From assembly GCA_010909165.1 (NCBI GenBank), contig VJWM01000025.1, positions 2,108,001-2,172,000 of the forward strand: a stretch of DNA of 64,000 nt. Reading direction: 5' to 3'. The notes beneath the pieces are model-generated. The model did not search any database. It was not told where the DNA came from and saw only the letters and a list, made by a program, of their open reading frames with translations. Of this stretch, positions 54,206-64,000 are shown piece by piece (position 1 is the stretch's first letter; each line of letters begins with the position of its first letter). The position numbers and the translations under genes were made by a program. The stretch is from Anthoceros angustus. Taxonomy: Eukaryota; Streptophyta; Anthocerotopsida; Anthocerotales; Anthocerotaceae.

Positions 54206-56246
54206 CGGTTCTACACAGAGTCCAGTGTTGAAGAAGCCTGTGGTACCCAGAGCTCCGTTATCCAGAATCTGCCGAGTGCTAAAAAGCAGATGTGATTGGA
54301 TCTCCAGTGGCGCAACCAGATGCAGGCATGAACGGCTCTATTAATCAAGGAACTGTTGTTGAGGTTTGGTCTACCTGCCTTACTTTGAGTCTTTTCCTCT
54401 TGTGTCAAGTGTTTGATGATGGGATCCTGACCTGCCTCGCTCTGTTCGCTTCAAGGATTTCTCTGATAGTTTCCGCCTGGAGTGATTAACATTGAAGTGT
54501 GCTGTTCCAGGTTCTTGGTGATGAAGATGGCCTCAGGGTGCCTGGTTTACAGGCAAAGTTGTTGCCGTGAGGCCTGGGAAGCGTTGGTTGAGTATGTTGA
54601 AATATTATCTGATGATGGTAAGCTCACGTTTTATCTGTAAATTCTTATCCCTCCTATTTGATCAAGACCTAGCGTGAGCATTGAACTTAAGGCTTGTGTG
54701 CATTTTGACCTTGTTCCATGCCATATGGCAGGAAGTGGTCCTCTGCAGGAATGGATACAGTTGGGGCCAACAGGTAATGGAGGTCAAGGTGCACCTCGAG
54801 GCGCTTGGCACATCCCATCAGTGTTTCAAAAACGAAAAGGCTAAAAAGCGAAGACGATCTGCTGGAGGAAACCGAAGGTGGGCCATTGGGGATAGAGTTG
54901 ATGCTTGGATACGTGATGGGTAAGAACCAGATCCAATCTTTCAACGTCCTCAACATCCCTTTGTTGATCACAGTCATATACAGGATCTACACAATTTGTG
55001 CTATTGCCTATCTTCAGGTGGTGGGAAGGTTTGGTGACTGCAGTGAATAACGAGGATGAGAACAAAATTACAGTCCATTTTCCAGGTGCATTACTGTGAT
55101 GAAATATATTCTTGAGTACTTTACAACCAGCTGGCATCGGTGCTAATGTTGCTCATCATGCAGGGAGGGGACACGTCAGTAATGAAGTCATGGGATTTGA
55201 GGCCGACACTTGTATGGAGAGATGGTAACTGGAAAGAATTCGAGCCTGACGTTGATGAGGTGAGTTTTGGCTGCTGTGGTGGTCATTTTGTGTGCATTTT
55301 ATATTTGGATACTAATATCTGATCTTCGGTTCTCCTGTGGCCATGAATTGTCCACTAGCCACAGGCTGGAAGACCAGCCAAACAGCAGAAAGTTTCTGCC
55401 CAGGTTCCCAGGGTGCAGCCTAGCAAAGAGACAGGAAAGAGTGAATCCTCAAGGAAATCCAGAGCAGGTGGAAAGGCGGAAACTGTAACCAAACCTGGGA
55501 AGCAGGTCCCTGAGCCCCTCAGTGAGGTTAGGGCTGCTGAAGAAGGGAAAGATACTGGGCCAAGTTCAAAGAAGAGGAAGCAAGCTGAACTCTCTGAGGA
55601 TGATGGTAGGAAAGACCACAGCAAAGAGGAAAACACCTGCACGTGATGAACAAGAGGATGCTCACGCTGTCCCAGTGAATGTGACACCTGCTTCCCAAAA
55701 GCACAAACCCAAAGGGCTTCAAGACCAGGGCCGGCAAGTATTGCAAAACGCCTGTGACTGGCATACCTGGGACAACCACAAGAAGGAAGGGGTTGGACAG
55801 AATCCCAGAGTCGGTGCTTCAGCACTTCATCAGATCAGATGCAGGAGCACAAGCAAAGGTGGCAAGGTCGGCGCGTCTGTTAGCGGGAAGAAAGCCGTGA
55901 ATGCTAAGAAATCCACCAAGGCAACACCAGCAAAGGAGAAGGAGGGAAGCACCTGCAGTGGCAGAAACCCTTCTGCTTCACCATTGACAGACTGTCTCCT
56001 GAAATTTTGGAGTCAGCTAGAACACCAGGCAGGAGGTCACCCCAGAAAACTCCACCAAGGGAGCGACAAGGCGCGAAACCAAGCCGATGCCGATGAGGGT
56101 GATGATGCAGGTCCATCGCCAAACCTAAAGGAAAACAAAAGCAGGCACAGAAGGGTTCAAAGGTCAAGACTGCTCCACAGAAAGACAACAGGCGGAAGTC
56201 AAGCAGAAAGGCCCAGGCAACTCGTGAAGGTATGAGGTTTGAGTAA
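54196..56246 (+). pseudogene. Agenet gene 3' part, copy 2 (no 5' exons)
   Basis: Has the end of the large exon, the Agenet exons and the basic tail, all lacking an upstream start. The first Agenet exon has lost one G (CTCAGGGTGCC against CTCAGGGGTGCC in copy 1) and the next has lost bases at CTCGAGGCGCTTGG and the A run, so no continuous Agenet frame remains. The last exon shares the frameshifts of copy 1. Confidence 0.85.
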
Positions 56247-57313
56247 GCTGTGCAAGCTTGATGGCCCTGTGAGCTTGAGTTCGATGATGGCCCTGTTGAG
56301 TTCGCCCAGGTGTGGAGTTTCAGGCTGCAAGTGGTTCATCGTTGCTGCATGGTGACAAGCAGTCTTAGGACGTGCTTTTTAAATGATCTTGTTGGCTAAG
56401 TTCTTTTTCAACCATGGGCTATACGTCTATAGGTTTTGAGGGTCTGGGAAAATTGAGCAAAAGGACACGGTACAAGGTGGAGGGCCGAGGAGGGTTTGGG
56501 TCATCACGCCGAGTCCAGACCTTAGGCCATGCTGTGCAGACCCTGCTGGCTTCAAGGTGTTGACTCCCATCGTTTCGATGTTATCACCTTGTTGCTGTAG
56601 CTGGTCACTGCACTGTTAACTCCTGAGCTTGCTAGTACGCGCGTTGGATTGAGTGTTAACTCTACAGCGTTGGACAGACCTCTAGTCATCCAGTTTTGCA
56701 CCTGCAACAGGCTCTTTGTAACATGTTGGCTTTGTCAGACACTTTTATCATGTGAATGCATTAACCATTTTCAGGCAGGCTTCGTTATGGATCAATTTTA
56801 TGCGTCCGTCCTTTGAAGGTTGTCGTCTATAGTCCCTACCGAAGGTACGGAAGAAAGCCAGACATCTTGTGTTGGGTACTAGAAAGGAGGCATGTTGCTG
56901 CCGCAACGTTAGCCAGAAGGGCCGACGACTGAGTTGTGGGCAATCTCTTCCAAAAGTAAAATCTGCCGAAAACCAGGCTGCTCATTATTAACCATCCTCA
57001 GAGGTACGTAGAGCTGGCGTGTTTCCCCTCTCAAGGTAAACGTCAGGAATCACCACGTGCAAAACCGTCTGACAAGCTGCAGGGGAGGTAAAGGAGGAGG
57101 ACTTTAGGCAACCAATTCGGCTCCGCTGCTTGGCCAATCCTCGGAATTCAACTCATGGGTTAAAGCTTCTGTCTTCCGTCTTCGTGCTGGACAAAATGGA
57201 TCAGCCCAAGCCCATATTCTTGTGCTGGCTGACAGCTAAAGGTCGACTGGCCGGTGCATGTTCTCCAGAACTGAATTCTTCTGAACGGCTGAACCGTCCA
57301 TACTCCGTTCACA
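56247..57313. other. Spacer between convergent genes, copy 2
   Basis: Same content as 50744-51818; no gene recognised. Confidence 0.5.
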
Positions 57314-59137
57314 TCACATACGACCAGTATGTTCCTCCCTTTGTAATGTTGCAGACCCATTGGATCCGTGCTTCTCCGTTCGCATTGGATCATGTTTCTT
57401 TTATCACGGCGTGATCTGCCCTTGGACTTCCAGTCTTTCCACCCTGTTTCCGAGGCTTGTCTACACGTGCAGAATTCTCCCTGGGTGCAACGGAACATAA
57501 CTTTCTGGTGGCGGTGGTGGTGGTGGGTTAGGCCATGGAGTTCTTTGGGAGGGAACCACAACCTCCAAAGGCGGATCTATTACCCAACTGCAAAACACAA
57601 CCGAAGAGCTTAAATGTGTGTCTCAAGAAAAACACCAGCAAGGACTCCCCAAAGCCCAAAAGCACTATCTATGTGTAGCACAGCATACTCAGAACAAGAG
57701 AACTACAACAGGTCAGAGAACAGATACCGATGAGGATGCTTGCTGTCAGCTCGAGCTTCTGCGCGCAACCACCACACAAGAACACGGCTTCCACAGTTTC
57801 CAAGAGGCTCAATCAGCTGCTCATCTCTTACAATACTTGTTGGAGAGTCAACAAGCCCATTGGCAGAAAACCAATCATCCCAATCCTTCAGCCGACGCGG
57901 CTTTAAACTACTCTCCCAGAGGATCTCCGAATTGATGACAAACCCTGCCCACTCCAGACTCCTGCGCGCTGTGAACACATCCACAGGCTCTGTATATCCC
58001 ACTGTAACAGACCCATGCGGATGGTCAACTGTATGCCACCCTACCAAATGACCAGAGCTGTTACAGACAGGGCCCTGAATCGGATAGAACTTTGAGCTAG
58101 CATCTACTGATGCAGCCTCTTCTAATTTTCTTGGCTCCTGCAGTATCCCAACTGAAACTGCTCCTAGCCATTTGACAGTTTGCACCTCTTCAAAGAACTC
58201 AAGGCTGTAAGAATTGCTTTCATCTGCAAACACCACAATGCCATGCAGCTTCTTTTGACGCACATATCTGCATAAACAAGGAAAAATCTGGTTCACATCC
58301 TGGTTGACGCAACGGCAAAGCATAGCACCTAATACAATAAGCCAAGAGGGAGGAAAAGACGTGAATCTGACCTCAGTCCATCCAGCCTCAACCCTTGCTT
58401 CCACTTCAGCTTGCTCATCCCACGAACTTGGCAGGAGTACATCAGGTGTCAAGTGGACAAACTCCAAGTCTGATTTGGCTAACAGCTCCACAGTTTCTGT
58501 AGAAGCCTGGCCCCGGCTCAATAACAATCCAGGTCAACGGACCTGGGATATGAGAGAGTGTGGAACGAAGGCCTGTTAAATGGGCAGTCTGGAAAGTGCG
58601 AGAAAAGTGGGGTTATAGCAATGATTCTCCGCCTGTGTCTGCTCATATAAATGCATCTGCTCCTCTTGAACACGAAGAATCAAATTGTGTGCCACCAGCA
58701 TCTGCAAGGATCTGGATGAGGCCATGGCCGGACAAGGATCTCATGTCGTCCCACATGCACCGACTGCTCTTAGTGCCGTTCAATGGAAGTGAACCCTCAG
58801 ATGTTTCCTTGTCCACGAGTGTGTGATTCTGTGGAGCAACCTCCGAGTGAAAACATGGGTATTGCAGAGCCACATCACTGTCATTTATTCTGTTTGTGAT
58901 CTCAGTTGATGCAAGACTTAGGTAAGGAACATCAGGCTGGCTCCAGTGAAATGCAAAAAGAGATTCCCTTGAGAACCGGAAGCCAAGGACCAGACTCGCA
59001 ACGCATGCCAGAATCTGTAAGAAGATCCGGCATAGAAAACCAGCGGACCAAACCGCGTTCTCTCCCGAGTGCTCAGGACTGACACCTCCTCTAGCACTCC
59101 GTGTTCTAGGAGCCGCACGGTAGCTTCCGAACTTCAT
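57314..59137 (-). pseudogene. IRX14-type GT43, copy 2 (frameshifted)
   Basis: Same three-exon layout as copy 1; the middle exon (57728-58267) is intact and the C-terminal exon is frameshifted (GGGTGCAACGG against GGGGTGCAACGG). Exon 1 starts MKFGSY at 59137 and has the same broken frame around VGRHEILVRPWPHPDP, plus extra loss near 58640. Bases are also missing at GGCCCCGGCTCAATAAC. As written it cannot encode a full enzyme. Confidence 0.8.
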
Positions 59138-59437
59138 CTTCCGAGGCCAAACACTACGGGCTGTTGATATGGGCTGCCCGCACATAAAAGCAAGTCATGG
59201 CGCGACCTCTATCATATCTTGCCCTCCTGAGATGTTTCACACGAGGAGGAAAACCAGAACACTAAATTCCGCCGTGCACTAAACTTGCACTCCCGCGCTG
59301 CCTGCCGCACTTTCAAGCATTGTCATCGCTCCGAGAACCTGCTACGGTGTTTCTTGGCCGCTGTCAAGCACTGCCACGGCCCGGAGCGGGAATTCTAGAA
59401 TCATGAGGTGATCAGAACACACTTTCAGCTCAGAAAC

Positions 59438-59568
59438 ATGTTGCCTCTCAAGTAAACAACAGAATCCCTTGCACGCTGTACAGATCGAAACCGCAAAAAC
59501 AACCAGGTCAAGCAGAGAAGTGACAACAGAAAACAGCAGAGAAAAGCAACAAGACATACTGCGAGTGC
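59438..59568. other. Unique joint between copies 2 and 3
   Basis: About 130 bp running on from copy 2 (AAACATGTTGCCTCTCAAGT and on). It probably shows the true upstream flank of the GT43 gene, and its first part reappears inside the patchwork at 54073-54100. It ends at CATACTGCGAGTGCT, where copy 3 begins with the shared bases CGAGTGCT. Confidence 0.7.
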
Positions 59569-61540
59569 TAAAAAGCAGATGTGATTGGATCTCCAGTGGC
59601 GCAACCAGATGCAGGCATGAACGGCTCTATTAATCAAGGAACTGTTGTTGAGGTTTGGTCTACCTGCCTTACTTTGAGTCTTTCCTCTTGTGTCAAGTGT
59701 TTGATGATGGGATCCTGACCTGCCTCGCCTGTTCGCTTCAAGGATTTCTCTGATAGTTTCCGCCTGGAGTGATTAACATTGAAGTGTGCTGTTCCAGGTT
59801 CTTGGTGATGAAGATGGCCTCAGGGTGCCTGGTTTACAGGCAAAGTTGTTGCCGTGAGGCCTGGGAAGCGTTGGTTGAGTATGTTGAAATATTATCTGAT
59901 GATGGTAAGCTCACGTTTTATCTGTAAATTCTATCCCTCCTATTTGATCAAGACCTAGCGTGAGCATTGAACTTAAGGCTTGTGTGCATTTTGACCTTGT
60001 TCCATGCCATATGGCAGGAAGTGGTCCTCTGCAGGAATGGATACAGTTGGGGCCAACAGGTAATGGAGGTCAAGGTGCACCTCGAGTGCGCTTGGCACAT
60101 CCCATCAGTGTTTCAAAAACGAAAAGGCTAAAAAGCGAAGACGATCTGCTGGAGGAAACCAAGGTGGGCCATTGGGGATAGAGTTGATGCTTGGATACGT
60201 GATGGGTAAGAACCAGATCCAATCTTTCAACGTCCTCAACATCCCTTTGTTGATCACAGTCATATACAGGATCTACACAATTTGTGCTATTGCCTATCTT
60301 CAGGTGGTGGGAAGGTTTGGTGACTGCAGTGAATAACGAGGATGAGAACAAAATTACAGTCCATTTTCCAGGTGCATTACTGTGATGAAATATATTCTTG
60401 AGTACTTTACAACCAGCTGGCATCGGTGCTAATGTTGCTCATCATGCAGGGGAGGGGGACACGTCAGTAATGAAGTCATGGGATTTGAGGCCGACACTTG
60501 TATGGAGAGATGGTAACTGGAAAGAATTCGAGCCTGACGTTGATGAGGTGAGTTTTGGCTGCTGTGGTGGTCATTTTGTGTGCATTTTATATTTGGATAC
60601 TAATATCTGATCTTCGGTTCTCCTGTGGCCATGAATTGTCCACTAGCCACAGGCTGGAAGACCAGCCAAACAGCAGAAAGTTTCTGCCCAGGTTCCCAGG
60701 GTGCAGCCTAGCAAAGAGACAGGAAAGAGTGAATCCTCAAGGAAATCCAGAGCAGGTGGAAAGGCGGAAACTGTAACCAAACCTGGGAAGCAGGTCCCTG
60801 AGCCCCTCAGTGAGGTTAGGGCTGCTGAAGAAGGGAAAGATACTGGGCCAAGTTCAAAGAAGAGGAAGCAAGCTGAACTCTCTGAGGATGATGTGGTAGG
60901 AAAGACCACAGCAAAGAGGAAAACACCTGCACGTGATGAACAAGAGGATGCTCACGCTGTCCCAGTGAATGTGACACCTGCTTCCCAAAAGCACAAACCC
61001 AAAAGGGCTTCGAAGACCAGGGCGCCGGCAAGTATTGCAAAAACGCCTGTGACTGGCATACCTGGGACAACCACAAGAAGGAAGGGGGTTGGACAGAATC
61101 CCAGAGTCGGTGCTTCAGCACGAACATCAGATGCAGGAGCACAAGCAAAGGTGGCAAGGTCGGCGAAAGCGTCTGTTAGCGGGAAGAAAGCCGTGAATGC
61201 TAAGAAATCCACCAAGGCAACACCAGCAAAGGAGAAGGAGAGGGAAGCACCTGCAGTGGCAGAAACCCCTTCTGCTTCACCATTGACAGACTCGTCTCCT
61301 GAAATTTTGGAGTCAGCTAGAACACCAGGCAGGGAGGTCACCCCAGAAAACTCCACCAAGGGAGCGACAAGAGGCGTGCGAAACCAAGCCGATGCCGATG
61401 AGGGTGATGATGCAGGTCCATCGGCCAAACCTAAAGGAAAACAAAAGCAGGCACAGAAGGGTTCAAAGGTCAAGACCGCTCCACAGAAAGACAACAGGCG
61501 GAAGTCAAGCAGAAAGGCCCAGGCAACTCGTAAGGTATGA
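59569..61540 (+). pseudogene. Agenet gene 3' part, copy 3 (intact last exons)
   Basis: Lacks 5' exons. The two Agenet exons at 59797-59905 and 60018-60210 are frameshifted (G-run, A-run and ACCAAGG losses). The later exons are intact: GEGDTSVMKSWDLRPTLVWR is in frame here (GGGGAGGGGG at 60450), and the last exon reads from about 60650 to the stop at 61540 without a break as a Lys/Ala/Pro-rich basic tail ending RKAQATRKV. Bases lost in copies 1 and 2 (for instance GATGATGTGG, AAAAGGGCTTCGAAG, GGGCGCCGG) are present here. Confidence 0.85.
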
Positions 61541-62463
61541 GGTTTGAGTAAGCTGTGCAAGCTTGATGGCCCTGTGAGCTTGAGTTCGATGATGGCCCTG
61601 TTGAGTTCGCCCAGGTGTGGAGTTTCAGGCTGCAAGTGGTTCATCGCTGCATGGTGACAAGCAGTCTTAGGACGTGCTTTTTTTAAATGATCTTGTTGGC
61701 TAAGTTCTTTTTTCAACCATGGGCTATACGTCTATAGGTTTTGGAGGGTCTGGGAAAATTGAGCAAAAGGACACGGTACAAGGTGGAGGGCTGAGGAGGG
61801 TTTGGGTCATCACGCCGAGTCCAGACCTTAGGCCATGCTGTGCAGACCCTGCTGGCTTCAAGGTGTTGACTCATCGTTTCGATGTTATCACCTTGTTGCT
61901 GTAGCTGGTCACTGCACTGTTAACTCCTGAGCTTGCTAGTACGCGCGTTGGATTGAGTGTTAACTCTACAGCGTTGGACAGACCTCTAGTCATCCAGTTT
62001 TGCACCTGCAACAGGCTCTTTGTAACATGTTGGCTTTGTCAGACACTTTTATCATGTGAATGCATTAACCATTTTCAGGCAGGCTTCGTTATGGATCAAT
62101 TTTATGCGTCCGTCCTTTGAAGGTTGTCGTCTATAGTCCCTACCGAAGGTACGGAAGAAAGCCAGACATCTTGTGTTGGGTACTAGAAAGGAGGCATGTT
62201 GCTGCCGCAACGTTAGCCAGAAGGGCCGACGACTGAGTTGTGGGCAATCTCTTCCAAAAGTAAAATCTGCCGAAAACCAGGCTGCTCATTATTAACCATC
62301 CTCAGAGGTACGTAGAGCTGGCGTGTTTCCCCTCTCAAGGTAAACGTCAGGAATCACCACGTGCAAAACCGTCTGACAAGCTGCAGGGGAGGTAAAGGAG
62401 GAGGACTTTAGGCAACCAATTCGGCTCCGCTGCTTGGCCAATCCTCGGAATTCAACTCATGGG
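61541..62463. other. Spacer between convergent genes, copy 3
   Basis: Same content as 50744-51818; no gene recognised. Confidence 0.5.
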
Positions 62464-64000
62464 TTAAAGCTTCTGTCTTCCGTCTTCGTGCTGGACAAAA
62501 TGGATCAGCCCAAGCCCATATTCTTGTGCTGGCTGACAGCTAAAGGTCGACTGGCCGGTGCATGTTCTCCAGAACTGAATTCTTCTGAACGGCTGAACCG
62601 TCCATACTCCGTTCACATCACATACGACCAGTATGTTCCTCCCTTTGTAATGTTGCAGACCCATTGGATCCGTGCTTCTCCGTTCGCATTGATCATGTTT
62701 CTTTTTATCACGGCGTGATCTGCCCTTGGACTTCCAGTCTTTTCCACCCTGTTTCTGAGGCTTGTCTACACGTGCAGAATTCTCCCTGGGGTGCAACGGA
62801 ACATAACTTTCTGGTGGCGGTGGTGGTGGTGGGTTAGGCCATGGAGTTCTTTGGGAGGGAACCACAACCTCCAAAGGCGGATCTATTACCCAACTGCAAA
62901 ACACAACCGAAGAGCTTAAATGTGTGTCTCAAGAAAAAACACCAGCAAGGACTCCCCAAAGCCCAAAAGCACTATCTATGTGTAGCACAGCATACTCAGA
63001 ACAAGAGAACTACAACAGGTCAGAGAACAGATACCGATGAGGATGCTTGCTGTCAGCTCGAGCTTCTGCGCGCAACCACCACACAAGAACACGGCTTCCA
63101 CAGTTTCCAAGAGGCTCAATCAGCTGCTCATCTCTTACAATACTTGTTGGAGAGTCAATGCCCATTGGCAGAAAACCAATCATCCCAATCCTTCAGCCGA
63201 CGCGGCTTTAAACTACTCTCCCAGAGGATCTCCGAATTGATGACAAACCCTGCCCACTCCAGACTCCTGCGCGCTGTGAACACATCCACAGGCTCTGTAT
63301 ATCCCACTGTAACAGACCCATGCGGATGGTCAACTGTATGCCACCCTACCAAATGACCAGAGCTGTTACAGACAGGGCCCTGAATCGGATAGAACTTTGA
63401 GCTAGCATCTACTGATGCAGCCTCTTCTAATTTTCTTGGCTCCTGCAGTATCCCAACTGAAACTGCTCCTAGCCATTTGACAGTTTGCACCTCTTCAAAG
63501 AACTCAAGGCTGTAAGAATTGCTTTCATCTGCAAACACCACAATGCCATGCAGCTTCTTTTGACGCACATATCTGCATAAACAAGGAAAAATCTGGTTCA
63601 CATCCTGGTTGACGCAACGGCAAAGCACTTGTAGCACCTAATACAATAAGCCAAGAGGGAGGAAAAGACGTGAATCTGACCTCAGTCCATCCAGCCTCAA
63701 CCTTGCTTCCACTTCAGCTTGCTCATCCCACGAACTTGGCAGGAGTACATCAGGTGTCAAGTGGACAAACTCCAAGTCTGATTTGGCTAACAGCTCCACA
63801 GTTTCTGTAGAAGCCTGGCCCCCGGCCTCAACAACAATCCAGGTCAACGGACCTGGGATATGAGAGAGTGTGGAACGAAGGCCTGTTAAATGGGCAGTCT
63901 GGAAAGTGCGAGAAAAAGTGGGGGTTATAGCAATGATTCTCCGCCTGTGTCTGCCTCCATATAAATGCATCTGCTCCTCTTGAACACGAAGAATCAAATT
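62464..64000 (-). pseudogene. IRX14-type GT43, copy 3 (5' end outside window)
   Basis: Minus strand; exon 1 enters from the window end in the frame LRVQEEQMHLYGGRHRRRII and AITPTFSRTFQTAHLTGLRS, then WIVVEAGGQASTETVELLAK. This stretch is readable here but broken in copies 1 and 2, and it agrees with GT43 relatives. The middle exon lacks a few bases at 63158 (GAGTCAATGCCC against GAGTCAACAAGCCC), breaking the frame late. The last exon has the WVIDPPLEVVVPSQRTPWPN block and a different C-terminal end (stop at 62464) because of one missing G near 62690. Confidence 0.75.

Larger units (their letters stand above)
54196..59437 (+). repeat. Tandem unit, copy 2
   Basis: Aligned with copy 1 along its whole length at an offset of 5510 bp at the start and 5499 bp at the end. 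Differences are mainly shorter homopolymers (A6 to A5, G4 to G3, T8 to T5) and a few short insertions such as ACATGCACC near 58751. Confidence 0.95.
59569..64000 (+). repeat. Tandem unit, copy 3 (cut by the window end)
   Basis: Starts about 80 bp further into the Agenet exon than copy 2 does and continues to the last base of the window, where it corresponds to position 53188 or so of copy 1. Offset to copy 2 is 5289 bp at the start. Confidence 0.95.

Noticed and set aside
1-64000. CRISPR arrays, bacterial operons or phage-like systems
   Set aside because: No regularly spaced identical repeats with unique spacers and no bacterial gene structure; the introns and gene families are those of a plant nuclear genome.

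Overview
The window is nuclear DNA of a land plant. Evidence: GT-AG introns of mostly 70-350 bp, plant-type proteins (a PLS-class PPR protein, IRX14-type GT43, ELM1, ABCF1, an Agenet-domain regulator), telo-box promoter motifs and Ty1/copia retrotransposons. Short introns and about one gene per 3-4 kb outside the repeats suggest a compact seed-free genome (bryophyte or lycophyte-like). That is inference; the species cannot be named from the sequence.

Layout. 0.7-1.6 kb: an unrecognised four-helix membrane protein with a Pro/Glu repeat tail. 2.5-10.2 kb: a THADA-type HEAT protein in four exons. 10.8-22.3 kb: a retrotransposon block with (a) a copia element lacking reverse transcriptase whose gag is split by a 2.2 kb inverted-repeat insertion flanked by TTCA, (b) an inverted copia remnant and (c) a decayed copia with all pol domains. 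23.0-37.9 kb: a gene-dense block of ABCF1(-), ZNF830-like(-), a plastid-type DUF3727-like protein(+), exosome RRP41(-), TFIIIC subunit 6(+), a small membrane protein(-), ELM1(+) and a PPR gene(-). Strand alternates from ZNF830 onward, giving three divergent promoters; the one shared by RRP41 and TFIIIC6 is only 69 bp between start codons. 38-41.5 kb: repeat remnants and a PPR pseudogene. 41.7-42.5 kb: RPS26. 44.8-50.7 kb: an Agenet-domain gene, convergent with an IRX14-type GT43 gene at 51.8-53.6 kb.

From about 48.69 kb to the end, the 3' half of the Agenet gene plus the GT43 gene is present three times in direct tandem (period about 5.5 then 5.3 kb). The copies differ mostly by indels in homopolymers and short repeats, and frameshifts in one copy are intact in another. 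The joint between copies 1 and 2 is about 270 bp stitched from at least six fragments of the same unit, with short microhomology at the joins. This is either a recent replication-based rearrangement or a long-read assembly or amplification artefact. It is the most notable structure in the window and must be settled before any gene count is used.

Several genes serve RNA and translation (THADA, ABCF1, RRP41, TFIIIC6, RPS26), and telo-box-like AAACCCTA motifs lie upstream of all five. Genuine 5S rRNA-like fragments occur as repeats at 13.8-14.0 and 40.4 kb.
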